DNA from: Cercis canadensis
Taxonomy: Eukaryota > Streptophyta > Magnoliopsida > Fabales > Fabaceae
DNA: 64,000 nucleotides
Reading direction: 5' to 3'
NCBI GenBank assembly: GCA_003255065.1
Contig: QAOA01001277.1
Coordinates: forward strand, 256,345 to 320,344
Shown one piece after another: positions 12,661-26,559 of this stretch (position 1 is its first letter; every line of letters starts with the position of its first letter). Position numbers and translations under genes: made by a program. Below the pieces are notes generated by a model, which was not told the origin of the DNA, searched no databases, and worked only from the letters and a program-made list of their open reading frames with translations.

Positions 12661-15600
12661 TCAACCCTTGAGCAGAGCCTCCACAGCTTCAAAGAAAAGT
12701 GCCGCCATTTCCGGGCTAGGAGTCTTGATTGCACATTTGATGCCAGGGTTTCCAACAACTGTGGTAAGTTCAATTAAAAATGGTATCCCTCGAGGGATTT
12801 TTGTTGAGAAGTAAAACACATCCTGGTTTGCATTCTTACGTTTTGCAATAAAGAACATGTTTGATACAGCCAACTGGTCCAGTATTGCTTCTACACTGCC
12901 AATCACAAGGCCTGGGAAGTCCTTGGAAACCTCATTTGAATCCGGAAGTGACCTCCACGTCTGAAGCAGAGTTGATAATCAGATTTCCATTTCCAAATTC
13001 AAAATTTAATCATATAGACTGACAAGACGTTGAATTTTTGAAAGGTTTCACATTGCCCATCTAACTCAACATTGCTGCGTTGTTGCAATAAATTATCCCA
13101 TGTAAAATTTGGAAATTGAACACGTCAAATGGTCAAAAATGATTGACTGAATTATTTAGACGTCAGATATTTTAAAGCTATGTTTAAGGATCAAAAGTAT
13201 GAGAAGGTATACCTCAAGAAAACTGGCACGTTCCATTCTACCATCCTCAGTAAAAAGGACATGCAATGAGATTTTATCATTGAAATACCATACTGGCTGT
13301 TGATTGTTTTTTATAGCAACCTGCAAAAGTGAGCTAGGAGGACCTTGAGACAAATTCTGGAACATAACCATTGGCAAGAGAGTCCTAGCTGATGTTCCAG
13401 GTTGCAACTGTGGAACCTGATAGGTAATGAGATGTCTATTAGAAGGTAATTTGATAAAAACATCCAAGCAAAAACCACACATGCAATAATTACCTGCAGG
13501 GGTCCAGCAGCTGCAAGACCGAATGTATTCTTGTTAAATTGAATCATAAAGCCATCAAGTGGAATCTGCGTGTTGTTCTCAAACAACAAACTGTAGAAGA
13601 TTTGGCCATCCCGTCTTGTAAGCTGTGCACTGATTTGTAAACCTTGACCAGTTGAAGCAGGTAGTAAAACAGGCAATGGAGGCCTGCCATTAAGGGCAGA
13701 AGATCTGGTTAAATGTGAGTACAAATAAAGCATAGTTTCAGTTGTTGGCGTCGTAAACATCAGATGTATTGTTGCAGATGTTATTATGTCATTCCCTAAA
13801 TTCATGTAAACCAATTTCTATTATTAATACTTAGCCAAAGAGATTCTACTATTTATCATATAAATTGCCACTAATCACTGTTTAGTAAAAAGATAACAAA
13901 ATCCCTTAAACAAGAAAGAGATTACATGACATGCCCTAAAATGCAAAGCAGATTAAACTGAATAATTGACTTCATACCAGCATAAGAATATATAGTGCCA
14001 CATTGATTCCAATTTCACTTACCCAGTTGGGGTAGTTGGCTGATCAAGAGGAACAATAGAATTGTTATCCATGCCCATCAGATCACCAAGTAAATCTGGC
14101 ACAGGAGCAACAGGAGGTGAGGCTGGAGCAGGAGCTGATGGCCTGGCAGCAGCATATGAAGCATCAGTTGAACTAGGTGGGGATGCAGGACCACCAGCAT
14201 GATGTGCAGATGACTCAGAATACCCTGATTCACTTCCCTCAGGATAGTCTTCATCTTCAGTCCTCTGGGCTGAGGAGTGAACACGAGTTACAAATGCATC
14301 TGGGGGCTTGTGATACACAGAAGATAACGTTGCAATGTTGGCAAGAAGCTCATCAAGAAGAGAAGGTTCAAGTTGGTTTGAGTCATCTGTTATGACTGGT
14401 TTCTCAGCTAACACAACATCCTTAGCTGCCTGGGGAAGACAATTAAATCCATCAAATATGCAACACCAATACTGCTATTCAAGATGTATACATGTATGTA
14501 TGTGCACCCACAAGCACGTGTATGAATTAAGATTTATTTGTCCACTTAAAACCAGATATATTTACACCACTGAATAACTTTTCATATAATGAGGTTTTTC
14601 ATCAATCAAATCATATGACATTAGTATGTTCTTACATACAAAACTTAGATAGAGTTCATAATTGATTAATTAAATAGTTCATAGTTGCTCATGTTTTCAA
14701 AAGCATACTATAGTCAAGTAAAAATTTATTTAAATACTTCCAAATTTTAAGTGTAATCCACATGATAAGAACTTCTAATCCAATGGTTGATTTATCTGAA
14801 AAGTGTTTTGTTAAAAAAGTTATTCAATGTTTAATATTAGCTTAATCTTACACTTATGACAATATATCCTATCCCTATTGAAGTGTACGAATATCTTGGG
14901 AGTGGTATAATTCATAGAAGACCTTTAGTTTTGAGATTTGACAGTGAGATGATTTTTCTGAATGATTATCAAATCTTCAGTTGATTATAACCTAGAACCA
15001 CTCAGCACAACAAATGCAAAAGGATTCTTATATCACCTATCACCCCCTTTCAACCTCATTACAAAACTATGCATCTCAATTAACTGGATCATTTAGAAAA
15101 TAATGCAAATGAAACAGAATTGAATTTGAAATTCCAGAAATCAAACCTCAGGATCAATTGATAATAGCCGCCAATATATATATGCCCGATCTCGCAAATC
15201 AGGATTGTCTGTCTCCACAGTGGCATTGTTCAAAACAACCTGTAAAAGGTGAATGTGAAAGTTGGCTAAGAGAGAGACATATTGAAGCATGTTCATTCAG
15301 GCTGGGAAAAAAGATTACAACAAAAAAAAACCAAAAAAAAAAAAAGAGAGAGAAAAGAAAAGAAAGGCAAGATAAAAGGACTACTAATGATAGAATAACA
15401 CATTTGTCTTTTCTTTTTTATTTTTTGGCCATAATTTGTCCTTTCATTTAGTTCTTATAGTTTTAGAAATTGTTCCAGATCAAATCCCAAAGAAGCTACA
15501 GTTACATATATCTGCAAATGCACACTTTACAACTTACAACTACAGAAAAACAGACTTAAAATGAAGACATCTAAGTCTGGCGAAGATTGCAGAAGACAAA

Positions 15601-18600
15601 TATTCAGAGTTCCTAAAACCCAGGAATATGCATAATCGTCAAAAGACATAACAATTGAAAGTAATATGAGAAATTGATTATATGCACCATTTAACAGAAG
15701 AGGGCAGGGAGAGAAGAATTCTGTATTCTTGCTACAGAATTATAATTTTTGAAGAGAAATATCTAACAAGCATATATAAACTCTACACATAATCCTTAGG
15801 TGAGAGATTTAGGACATGCTAGGCAGATGCGAAAATAAAAGTCCCAGAGGTTAGCAAACCTTTAGTAAACAATGAGAACCATATGGTTCCAATTTTCCTT
15901 TTATAAATAACACAAGGACAACTCAACCAATCATTCTCCTAATAAAACATATTTAAAAGGCCAAAGATTTAGTAGACTCAATCATTAATTGTTGAGATAC
16001 TTGGGCTGCAGCTAAACAAAACTGAGAACCTACCGAAAAGATTAAAATTAGATGCATAATCCCATCACATAGTGACTTTATTGATGTTGGAAGACAAATA
16101 ACTTCAGGATTAGGGTGTGCCAGGTAGAACTGAAAATGGGAGGAATGACAATGGAGGAATGAGATTTAGAAATTGATAGATGTAATTAAACATAAGGAGT
16201 GCCTACATACCTCATCATCAATTTTCACTCCTGCCATTTTTACTCCAACCAAGCACACTCTTATGCTCCCTAATAGGATCATTCTTCTATCAATGGTAAT
16301 TGGCTACTATCTCTCTCTCTCTCCCCCCGGGGCCCTTCCCTCAGACACACACACAAAAAAAAAAAAGCTCCCACAAACAGGTAACAGGCAGTAATTACCA
16401 ACAACAAATCAATGTCAGCATTTGCATTAACAGAATGATATAAAACTTGTATACCATTGAGATTTATCTGGATACTCCAAGACTCAAGTAACCAAAACGT
16501 GAAAAAGCTTATATACTAAATAATTCTGTTGGAAACATCAATTAAATGCTAAAATTAAATATTAGTTAAGTGTCAAAGGTTTGTTCGCCTTATATTTCAG
16601 ACAAGACCTGAATCATTTGCTGTGGACCCTCAGTTGGCTTCTTAAGGAAAAGTTTGACAGTAGCAGTCAGCAATTGTAATTGGACTTGTGCAGGCTCTTC
16701 AGGGAAGCTTTCCAAGAAACTTTCTAGAAGCTCATCAGCATTGTCAATTCTTTCCGCATATTCACCAATTATCCAGATCATTGATGCCTGTCAACAGAAA
16801 AGAGGGGATAGAAGGTATTGACTTTCAGAGAATGCATGATAATACATAATGACAATTGGCACTGCAGAGGGACCAGTACCTTGGCTTCTGGTTCATCTAA
16901 GGTATCTAAACTCTCACACAGTGTTGCAATGATGGATTCATATCTGCAAAGTATAACAATTATTCAAATGAAGTTTGCAGTATAAAGTAATACCTAAGTC
17001 TGCTATCCTCCTTCCAAATAAAAAGCCAAAAAAAACAAAAAAGATTACGTGTTAGGGTATCTTCTAAATATATCTTTGATAACTATGATTGCCTCTTGCA
17101 CCACATAGTTTACTTTAATCTTGATTAACTCAAGCAAAACACTAATGCATCGTTCAGCTGCTCTCTCTAATTTGATGGCACAACGACCAATCGCACGAAC
17201 AGCTTTCCTAACAAAATCTACATCCACTTCTGTAGCATATTCCTTAAATTCCAATAAAACCTGCAGACATTTTAAGCAAAAGATCAAACAAACAAAATTG
17301 GTGCCTTGGATACACCAAATAGAATAATACTGGAACTAGAAGCACTATAAGTTTTACTAAACCAAACAGTTTATTCACAGGGTAATCATGCACCCCTGTA
17401 CTAGCACATGAAAGATATTCGACCAACGGATGTGACAGAATAAATGACCATCAAATCCTCATGTGAGAAACATTTTGCAAAATGTTTACAACAGAATACA
17501 TTTTCATCAAAAATTTAACCAGTGGGGAGGTGGTGGGAATATGGATTGACAACAGCAATCTGCAAGGTTTACCTGGTCTATATTTCGGTCTGAAGCAAGC
17601 TTTATCATAATTTCTAACTTTTCCATTTTCACATAGATTGGATCATTGTACTTGCAGAAAAACACCTGCAGATTGAACAAGAGCTCCATAAGCAGCCCAT
17701 CCTCCATAATGGAGTTTAAGAACTCTTCACTTGTGTCCAAGAGTATGACACAAGTCCACAAAATATATTTAAGTCACCTTAATTTCATGAGCAAGAATTG
17801 TTGGCCTCCTTTGCACTATAAGATTGATATTTCGCAGGGCAACATATTGTATCTCAGGTTCTGCTGAGAGTAATGTCACAAGAGGAGGAGCCATCTTTTT
17901 GCAAAGATTCCGAACTACATCAGTACTGGTGATAAGCTCCATTTGTTGAAGGATCATCTAAAGATATAATAAACTACGGTAAGCAAAATAAGGTGATTCA
18001 AATCACACAGAGTAATGCTAAATAACAAGTTAAGGTGACCCATATTATACATGGTAATGTGGAATAACAAGTTACGTAATATCACCTTCACAGCTGATAA
18101 TACAACTGCACAATTAGCATGCTGTAACCGTGGAGTAACTCGTTCTACTATGTTTTCTGCTTCACGAGCATCAGCAGCCTTGTATCTGGAAAGCGCATCC
18201 AATATAAAAACTTGACCCCACCTGGCATGTGATGTAAAAGCAAGTTGTGTTAGATAATTGAACCAATATGTGCTGATAGAAGGAGAAAGAGTGGGCCCAA
18301 GGGAAAATAACATGAAGTAAAATAAAGTCCAATAAAAATCAGAATAAATGGCACAACATAATTCAGTGGGGACTATTACACATTGATACTGGTAAATGTA
18401 ATACTATAAAGGGCTTTCTAGACTTTTCACCACACATATGCTCTCACAAGAGAAAGAAGAGAGGGGAAAACGAAGCATCTAGGCTATGGCAGAATTGAAG
18501 AAAAGGAGATGCTTCCATAATAGTTGGAGTAATTTGAACTTTATATCAGGGATTCCTCAGGACAAAGTGCCACTGTCTTCCCTTTTCTTCTTTTGTTTTT

Positions 18601-21499
18601 AAATTTCATTTCTAACAGAGATGGTTTATTATAATCTATTGCCAGAAGAGAAATATACAAAATTGTAACTAAACTCAGCTACAAAAAATAGAGTTAGAAT
18701 CTATCATACCCGTATCCATCATCGTTCTTAAAGAGAAAAGAGTTCCATTATAACCAAAGTAAAGTATTTATTATTTTTTCAATTAATATAACAAATATAT
18801 GATATGAACTTACTCTGTGCATTCATTTAAAGCAGTTAGGAGCTTTGAGAGTGTGTGACTAGTGATCTCAAATATGGGTCTACTACTATTTTCCTGAATT
18901 TCAGCAAGTGCCGCCACAGCATTTGCTACAACCATCGGATTATTATCAGATATCAAATCCTTGAGAGATTCCAAGAAGCCCCTGTCCTCAACTAATTCTG
19001 CATTTATGTCATAAAGTTTAGCAACACAAATGGCTGCTGTCTTGCGGACATATGGATCATCATCCTGTTAAAACACCATACATAAGAAAGGATTATAAAC
19101 AGGAAAAATAAACTTTCGCATCATTATCAACAAAGGAAGAAAATAATATTAGGCACTTGCAAATTATAACAGCATTATGAAATTACCTTCAGGCATCTCT
19201 GAAGGGGATCACATAGATACTCAGTAATTTTATCAACACGAATGCAGCCCATTGTCCGCACAGCCAAAGCACGGATCAAGGGATTTGGATCTTGTGAATC
19301 CTGTACAGCATTCATAAATTAAAACATTAAAAGAAAAAAAAAATTAAAAAAAAAAAAAAAAATCATCATCACAACTACTAACTTCCAAAAGGAGGAATGT
19401 AGTCTGAAATTGTGAGGATAGAATAGGGGAGAAAAAGAACTTTCTCTTGTTTGGATGCAGAAGACAAAACAGAAGGCAGAGAAATTTTAAAAAGTATATG
19501 TAAGTCCCACATTTATTTTCTCTCCCATTTCGAGAAAAGATGGGGGAATTCATTAATTATATTGATTGACATTTAACCTTGCCAAAAAGTTATAATACAA
19601 AAGAAGTTTACAGATATATTCGTAATTTTACCTTTTATCAAAAAAAATGTCACCCTATTTTTTCTGTTATCTCCTCTCATTTTCACTCCATGCAAACACA
19701 AATGACCCAAATGTATTTTCTCTTCATTTTCTTTCCTCTCACTTTTCTTTCTTCCCATTTTCTCTTCTCACCCAAACATAGGATTAAAAATTTGGCATAA
19801 ATTTCCCAAAGTAAAGTATAATTTTTAACTATTAACAATCGGAAGCACAACATGGGAAAGGTAAAGAAGAAAAACAGTATTGTAGCACCACAATCAATAT
19901 CTGCATCCCTGCATAACTAACCCTTANTCTTCCCATTTTCTCTTCTCACCCAAACATAGGATTAAGAATTTGGCATAAATTTCCCAAAGTAAAGTATAAT
20001 TTTTAACTATTAACAATCGGAAGCACAACATGGGAAAGGTAAAGAAGAAAAACAGTATTGTAGCACCACAATCAATATCTGCATCCCTGCATAACTAACC
20101 CTTAAAGCCAAATACTGATATTGTAAACAAAACTCGAAGGAAAGAACTTAATGATAGCAAAGAATAATACAAGAACCAAAAACAAGGTAAAGTAACACAA
20201 ACATAGGAAACAGTGGTCATTCCAGCTTTTACCTTGACAAATGTATTCACTGCAAGTATAGCTAGGTCAGGCTGGCTTTTTGCATAATTTATCAGATATA
20301 GGTACACCAGCTTTTTGAGCTCCAAATTCTCTGTTTGCATGCAGTTCACCACATCTGTAAACAATGACGAGACATCCTTTCCAACAGTCATTGCAGCTAT
20401 CACCTTTTTTACAGCATCTTTCCTTTTATCCTGCAGAGCATATATGAAAGCACAACAGTTCACATGCTTTCTGATAATTGGTTTTTAATTATAAAATAAT
20501 AGAAGAGGAACTAAAAAAGAAAAATAACTTATATAGAAAGACATCACAAATAGACCCAATAAAACATGTTTGCATACTTGTAATGATGAAATCTCTGGGC
20601 GATCAAATTTAATCAAAACATAACTCTCACCAAGAGAGTAATGCAATGCCAAATTGGTCACTAGGAGATGGCAGATACAAAATGCTAAGCTAATAAATCC
20701 ACGAAGAAAAGAATGCAAGATGCAAAATTACATAAGCTGACTACCAAATCCAAAATTATAGAACAATAACTCACCTTTCCCCTGATTCTCTCTACAATTA
20801 GAATCCTAAAATTTCAAGTTTCAATGCTAAAGCTCAATTGCCTCAGAACGAAAATAATAACTCCAAACAACACAAAGGCCATATAGCGCAGAGTTACACT
20901 GTTTACGAAGTTAATATCATTGTGAAGTGTGATGTTTCGCATAGAAGCATTAAAATTTTGGGCTCTAAACAAGAAAACTAGAGTCTCGATCAGCATAACA
21001 TTGTTATAAATCAGGGTCTTCTTATTTATCAAATTATTACTTATCTGTCGCCCATTTCCATGATATTCAAAAAAACGAATCAAGCTACTCTCACTTCGAC
21101 GTCCAATTCACTTCTACTGAAGCTCATCCAAACCCAGAACACAAAATACCCAGTAAAAAACGAAATCGACCCAAATGAAAATGCATCGTGAAGGAGAAGA
21201 AAACACCTCCAGTTTATTCATGGCACACGACGTACTACAATGATATGAAGCATCCCAACTTTGATCCAGAAATGACAGGATTCAATTAATTTCAACAACA
21301 ACCCAGAGTACAAATCAAGGGACAAGCCCTAGAGATCTGCTACGGACGAACACCAATCGACTAGGAAAACAATAGATCGGAAATTTATGCAATTGAAATG
21401 GCACAGGAGTACCTTGTACTGGGAATTGAGCTCCTCTTTGAGCTCAGGGATTTCACCCTTTTTGGTGGTGGAGAAGTACTTTGAATCGTTCCTACTCAT
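12661..21499 (-). CDS. Beta-adaptin, large subunit of AP-1/AP-2 clathrin adaptor complex
   Basis: Complete 15-exon gene; spliced length 2709 nt, 902 residues, against about 893 for the Arabidopsis BETAB/BETAC-type proteins it matches almost residue for residue. Exons: 21413-21499, 20233-20430, 19187-19300, 18814-19064, 18086-18221, 17778-17957, 17573-17665, 17049-17260, 16880-16943, 16608-16787, 15147-15239, 14023-14429, 13494-13683, 13213-13416, 12661-12960. All joins are GT-AG and keep frame. The start is the ATG at 21499 ('[20 protein letters not shown]'). Residues 1-536 form the helical-repeat trunk. 537-671 are an acidic then Pro/Ala/Ser-rich hinge with a clathrin-box-like DLLGDL at about 648. 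About 672-902 form the appendage (ear). The protein sorts cargo into clathrin vesicles at the trans-Golgi network or plasma membrane; plant beta subunits may serve both AP-1 and AP-2. An N-joined sequence duplication lies in intron 2 (19750-20104) and does not touch coding sequence. Confidence 0.97.
19750..20104. repeat. Direct duplication across single N (assembly joint, adaptin intron 2)
   Basis: The 177 bp before the N at 19927 (from 'tcttcccattttctcttctc') are repeated directly after it, ending at about 20104, with only one or two differences. The N sits exactly between the copies. The most likely reading is two contig ends that overlap and were not merged, so one copy should be dropped. 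Confidence 0.85.
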
Positions 21500-22005
21500 C
21501 TCGCTTTCTCGCCCTTGTGCCTCTCCTCTCCCCGCTCCGTGAGACGAAATGTTTTATACATACAGTCAACTAATTTTGAAGTTATGTTCTTCCAATAACA
21601 TTAAAATTACTAGGATATTTTACCAAATGTAAATGACTGTATGAATCAAAAGTAAATCTTATCGTCAGATAAAATAAAAAAATAAAAAGTAAATCCTATC
21701 GGAGTTTAAATTTGGTAAGACATGATTAAATGATTTTGTAAAATTCTTTTATAGTATCTTTAGAACTTATTCATACAAACATGCATATAATGATACACAT
21801 AACCTAACTAGTCTAGAGATCTCTCAAAAAAATTGAAGTTTTAGGTTTGAATTTTCATGCCCTATATATATCCTTAACTAGAAAATTTAGCTCTATCTAT
21901 CTAATAACAAATATTCATGATTACATAAAGGGCAGCAAGTGGCTTGGATGATCAAATAAAAGCTGACTTGGCCTTTCAAAGGAAGAGTCTTGATATAAAT
22001 ATTAA
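21500..22005. promoter_or_regulatory. 5' flank of the beta-adaptin gene
   Basis: Upstream sequence of the minus-strand adaptin gene. 21500-21540 is C/T-rich on the plus strand and would form a purine-rich leader in the transcript. No clear TATA box could be assigned, which is usual for a housekeeping gene. The rest is AT-rich intergenic DNA up to the Mutator-like element. Confidence 0.3.
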
Positions 22006-23140
22006 GGTTTAATTGTAATTTTTGTTCTTTTATTTTAACAAAGTGAACGATTTGATCTTCTATATTTAAAAATGAACAATTTAACCCTTATATTTTGACA
22101 AAATTTATAATTTTAGTTCATCTGTCTCTCAAACGTTTAAAAATAAACAAAAATGTTGATATGGCAATAAAAAAACTATTATTTTAATCTAATTCAACCC
22201 AAAATATTAAAACTAATTTTAGAAAAAGAAAATTTTATTTTCCCAATTCATAGGTTTAGATCAAGACTTAAAGGTCTCAAAATCAAAATCTCATTATTTA
22301 AAGTCAAGATCTACGTCTTTGGAGCATCTCTACAAAATTTCAGCTCGATCCAATNTTTAACAAAGTGAACGATTTGATCTTCTATATTTAAAAATGAACA
22401 ATTTAACCCTTATATTTTGACAAAATTTACAATTTTAGTTCATCTGTCTCTCAAACGTTTAAAAATAAACAAAAATGTTGATATGGCAATAAAAAAACTA
22501 TTATTTTAATCTAATTCAACCCAAAATATTAAAACTAATTTTAGAAAAAGAAAATTTTATTTTCCCAATTCATAGGTTCAGATCAAGACTTAAAGGTCTC
22601 AAAATCAAAATCTCATTATTTAAAGTCAAGATCTACATCTTTGGAGCATCTCTACAAAATTTCAGCTCGATCCAATGATAAATGACTTTGGATAAATAAT
22701 TTGATAAAAACTGCCAGAAAAATACCAAACCATATGCTTTGATTCTATATTCTTAATGTTTTCATCAAACCGGTGATACGGAGTCATTCACCGTGGATCA
22801 AGTTAAAATTTTGTGGGAAGGTTGCTAAGATATGAATCTAAAATCTGAACAGTGTGATTGTGATTCAGAGATCTTTAAGCCTTTATCTAGACCTGTGAAT
22901 TTGGAAAAATGTTTTTTTTTGCTAAAGTTAATTTTGGCATTTTGTGCTGAATCATATTAAAATAATAATTTATTATTGTCACATCAACATTTCCTTCTGG
23001 TTTCTAATATTTGAGAGATAGAAGGACTAAAATTATAACTTTTGTCAAAATAGATGAGTTAAATCATTTTTTTTTTAAAAAAAAAAAAGGACCAAATCCT
23101 TCATTTTGTTAAAATAAGGGACTAAAATTGTAATTAAGCC
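22006..23140. mobile_element. Mutator-like non-autonomous element with 9-bp target duplication
   Basis: Ends 'ggtttaattgtaattttt' (22006) and, in reverse complement, 'ggcttaattacaatttta' (from 23140). The terminal inverted repeats can be followed for roughly 60 bp or more through 'tattttaacaaa'. The 9-mer 'aaatattaa' flanks both sides (21997-22005 and 23141-23149), the target length of Mutator-like transposons. No transposase or recognisable host gene is inside. The apparent length is inflated by an N-joined duplicate of about 321 bp (22034-22354 repeated as 22356-22676), so the real element is close to 815 bp. Confidence 0.75.
22034..22676. repeat. Direct duplication across single N at 22355
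   Basis: The two 321-bp halves, 22034-22354 and 22356-22676, are almost identical and abut the N at 22355 exactly. It is another unmerged overlap rather than a biological tandem repeat. Confidence 0.85.
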
Positions 23141-23804
23141 AAATATTAAACTTTTGGTCAATTATTCAATATCACAAGTGGAAACTAGCAATTAGAATGA
23201 TTGTCTATTTTATTGGACCCACTTACCTGTTAAATAAAATGAATGCTACATATAATTTTAATAGTCAATTTTATTTATGGTATTAAATAATTAGCTTAAT
23301 CTTTTAATGGTACTAAAACAATTGAACAATAGGATATAGATAATTTGATCTTTAGAAAAACAATTTGTATTGTGTTCACCCAAACATAAAATATACCGTG
23401 GCATTAATTGAGGAAATTTTGTTCAGCTTTATTCTCAAGGAAACAAAAGAAACAATTAATATCGTATTTCTTTAAAAAAAAAAAACGAATTAATAAGGNA
23501 AAAAAAAACGAATTAGTAAGGCAAACCACGGTTTTAAATCATAATGCCCCGACAACTAGGTTTTGTGCCACACGGATTTCCTTTCTCTGCAAGTAATATA
23601 TGCAAAGTCAATTATTAAAAAAGAAATCTTTCTCTTTCTCTCTCTAATCAATAAAAATTCTATGATGGAAATATGAAAGAGCATGCCTCTTCGTTGAAAG
23701 TTGAAACCCTAGTTCCCAAAGCAATATAATTATCGTATTGCCAAGATATACAAAACTATCTTCTGCTTGTTAGGGCTTCAGCATTTTGATTTCAGTTTTG
23801 TTGA
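23141..23804. other. Intergenic, AT-rich; N joint at 23499
   Basis: No gene before the ATG at 23805. The N at 23499 separates two copies of an A-run followed by 'acgaatta.taagg', a duplication of about 22 bp. The last 100 bases before 23805 could be the leader of the broken RING gene that follows. Confidence 0.4.
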
Positions 23805-24361
23805 ATGGCCATGGGTTTCTCACAGCCACCATCTGTTTCCTTTGATGATATTTTGAGTTTTTTCAATCAAGTGAGAGCTTCTGCTGAAGATTTCTCAAAG
23901 AATGATCTTTTATGTTGCCCACCCATGGAATCCTTAGAGTGTAGGCCACCATCTTCACCCTCTTACTCTCCACCATCATGGATTGATATTCCTGGAGACG
24001 ACAGTTAGGGCTAGTGAAAATCAGGGTTTTCTTGCACAAACAGATTGGGGGCTGCCATTAATTGTCATATAATTTTCCGGCTCAAACCCCCTCTTCACTG
24101 AGTCCTTCAGTTTTCTACATACAACCAAGTAGCCAACCCTATTCTCCTTTCACACCATCATCAGATGAAGTTGCTTCCTACTATGTCTGCAAAATATGAT
24201 CTTGCTGGTGGTTGTATGAACCAATAGAGCAAACTAAGGAGTGCCCATCTTGCAAGGGTAAGATTATTGAGTCTCTGATTGTCCCAATCTACAAGGACGA
24301 AGAGGAAAAGGAATTGCACTCAGATATAGCTTTGCCCCATCAATCAAGAAGTACTTCATGA
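23805..24361 (+). pseudogene. Broken RING-finger (RMA-like E3 ligase) gene
   Basis: An ATG at 23805 opens a 67-residue frame ('MAMGFSQPPSVSFDDILSFF', then a Ser/Pro-rich tail) that stops at 24006-24008. About 150 bases on, another frame reads 'SSDEVASYYVCKI', a stop, then 'SCWWLYEPIEQTKECPSCKG' and 'IIESLIVPIYKDEEEKE', ending at a TGA near 24360. The last block resembles the second half of the RING domain of RMA-type ubiquitin ligases (a CxxC pair followed by 'VPLY'-like wording). The histidine-containing middle of the RING is missing between the first cysteine and 'CWW'. With a stop and a deletion through the zinc-binding core it cannot act as a ligase. Family is inferred from pattern, without a search. 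Confidence 0.5.
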
Positions 24362-26412
24362 GTAGAGTAGCTGAAGGTGTCACTTTTCTAGTTTCCTATG
24401 AGAACAAGCTAATTAAGATCCACTTGGTTTAGTTTCTGATTTTTTTTTTTTTTTTTTTTAATTTAGTTTCTGATTATTGTTGTGATAAGTTGAATGGTTA
24501 TTAGATGGATTTTGAGATTTGGTTCAATTTGGTTGATTTCTGATTATTATGTGATCTGTTGAATGCTTATGAGAAGGATTTTTATTGGTTAATTTCCATC
24601 TGCTGCTTCAATCAATTTCTGATATTTCTTTTGGAAATAATATATTCCTGATTTTGACTGGTACACCTTTTGATTGAGAATTGCTTAGTTTTGCAGTTTT
24701 GTTGAGCTTTCACTACGCTGCATCTCAATCAAAAGTGATACCTGCACACCTTTTTTTCGCAACATAAGATGAAAATCAATCCTGTCCAATATAAATAAAC
24801 AAGCAATGAAGCAAATATGATGATAAATCATTGATACTTTTCTTTTTCTCTCGCATGAAATATTTTATTATTAAATCTTACTTTTCTTAATCACCAATTT
24901 TCATCAAACGTCCACATTCAAGTTTTACGGATGGTGTTAAAATATGGTGTGCAATTACACTTATCTTTCTCAATTAGCATTTCTATTCAGGACTTTAAAT
25001 TTGGATAGCATAAATGAGATATAAATTGTTAAATATAAAACCGTTATTTGACATTTTGTTAAAAGCTTAGGCCTTTAGGTTGATTTGCTTTTTTAATAAT
25101 ATTATAGCCTCTTCAACTAAATAGTCAATAATGAGATCCTTATACTTCTGACTTTTAAATTAAATTATATTTCTCCACAAGGTATGGGTAATTTGTGCCT
25201 TAAGGGTTTTTTAATGTGAGAGTATATATTAGATATAAAATTATTTTTAGACCTGCTTCTAACAATTCAATTTTTGGATTGAATATATTTCTTAATATAA
25301 ACTTACTGAAATTTTGGCCGCAGCTGTTTCTACGTCCAAATAACAAAATTCACATCACCTTTTAAATACATGTATTAGACTAGCAATTCTATATTTTTGT
25401 ATAAAAAATTGGACTTAATAAATAATCTAGGATATTAGCTTTTACCAACGACTTGTATAGCTGAATGTTGCCTAATTCAATTATTTCCAAAATACAGATT
25501 TTACTTTTCATCCAAAACTTCCATTTTGAGTCTGTCTTTTTTTTTTAGATGCATGTAAACTTCCGTTTTGATTCTTAAACCATGGTTTATTTTTCAAATA
25601 AACTTATATTAAAGTTTAAGGTTAACACATGTTTTTTAGTCAATTATTTATGAGCGAAAATAAGCATAAATTAAAGACAAATGTTTTTGTAGGTGATCTT
25701 GGCTTCGAAGTTCGAACTACCTTCATGTAACCAAAACCAAAAACATCAATAATAATGAAGGGCTTGACAGGTTTACATCAAATCGACCAACAAATATATT
25801 AATTATTCTATGTTATGAAGTTAAAATGAATTGCCATCTAAACACATATGACTAGTAAATACAATGTTGTATAAATTATAAATTTAATTCTAATAAAAGG
25901 AAAATATTAGAAAAAAGTAACGTGTGTATATATATATATATATATAAGTTGATGTAAATTTATAAAATAAAATGGAATGGTCACCGCAAGTTTTAAATTA
26001 TTTGATTTTTTATTTTATTTTGATAATCAAAGTTCAATGGTGTTACATAAGTAGCTTGTGTTACATGTTAATTCGTTAAGATAAATTTTTTTGAAAGCCA
26101 TCATAGTACGTGCCTTCTAGGTGCATTTTCAAAGGTTTGTTGAAAAGTGAAGGATCTAACCGGTAATTGATATTGATTGGAGCCAACAGTGTCTAAGTAT
26201 CTAACTGATTATTTTCCTCCTTAGATTATTCCAATTCATGTCACAAATCCATATTAGGATCCAGTGAGGGTTTACTGAAGGTCAGCACCGACGGACTTGA
26301 TAGTGTGAGAAATTGAATTAAATTATGTGCCACAGTAGAATAGTGTTAGTCATTAATATAGGTAAAGAATTAAAAAATAAAAAAAAAATTAAAAATAAAA
26401 AAAAAAAAAAAA
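24362..26412. other. Intergenic, AT-rich, nothing recognised
   Basis: Two kilobases without coding potential on either strand. Only simple sequence stands out: a T run at about 24440-24460, a (TA)n run at about 25927-25946 and an A-rich stretch before the N at 26413. Confidence 0.5.
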
Positions 26413-26413
26413 N

Positions 26414-26526
26414 TTGCTCAGATCTGAGCCGTCCATTCCATTAAAGCTCATTTCAACCATTAAATATTAATGTGTTTTAATGGTTGAAATAACCTTAAAT
26501 GGAATAGACGGCTTAGATCTAAGCAA
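26414..26526. repeat. Foldback (inverted repeat) element of about 113 bp
   Basis: The left arm starts 'ttgctcagatctgagccgtc' and the right arm, in reverse complement, 'ttgcttagatctaagccgtc'. Pairing continues through 'attccatt' to 'atttcaaccattaaa' at the loop, about 50 bp per arm with a handful of mismatches. It would form a long hairpin. It may be a small MITE or the stem of a larger foldback element. The N at 26413 abuts its left end, so the left flank is unreliable. Confidence 0.7.
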
Positions 26527-26559
26527 CATGACTCAAGTTAACATGACTAGATCTCTTCC

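Noticed and set aside
14078-14577. Alternative frames over the adaptin hinge exon
   Set aside because: Pro/Ala/Ser-rich codon bias leaves other frames open; the adaptin frame matches the family and splices correctly.
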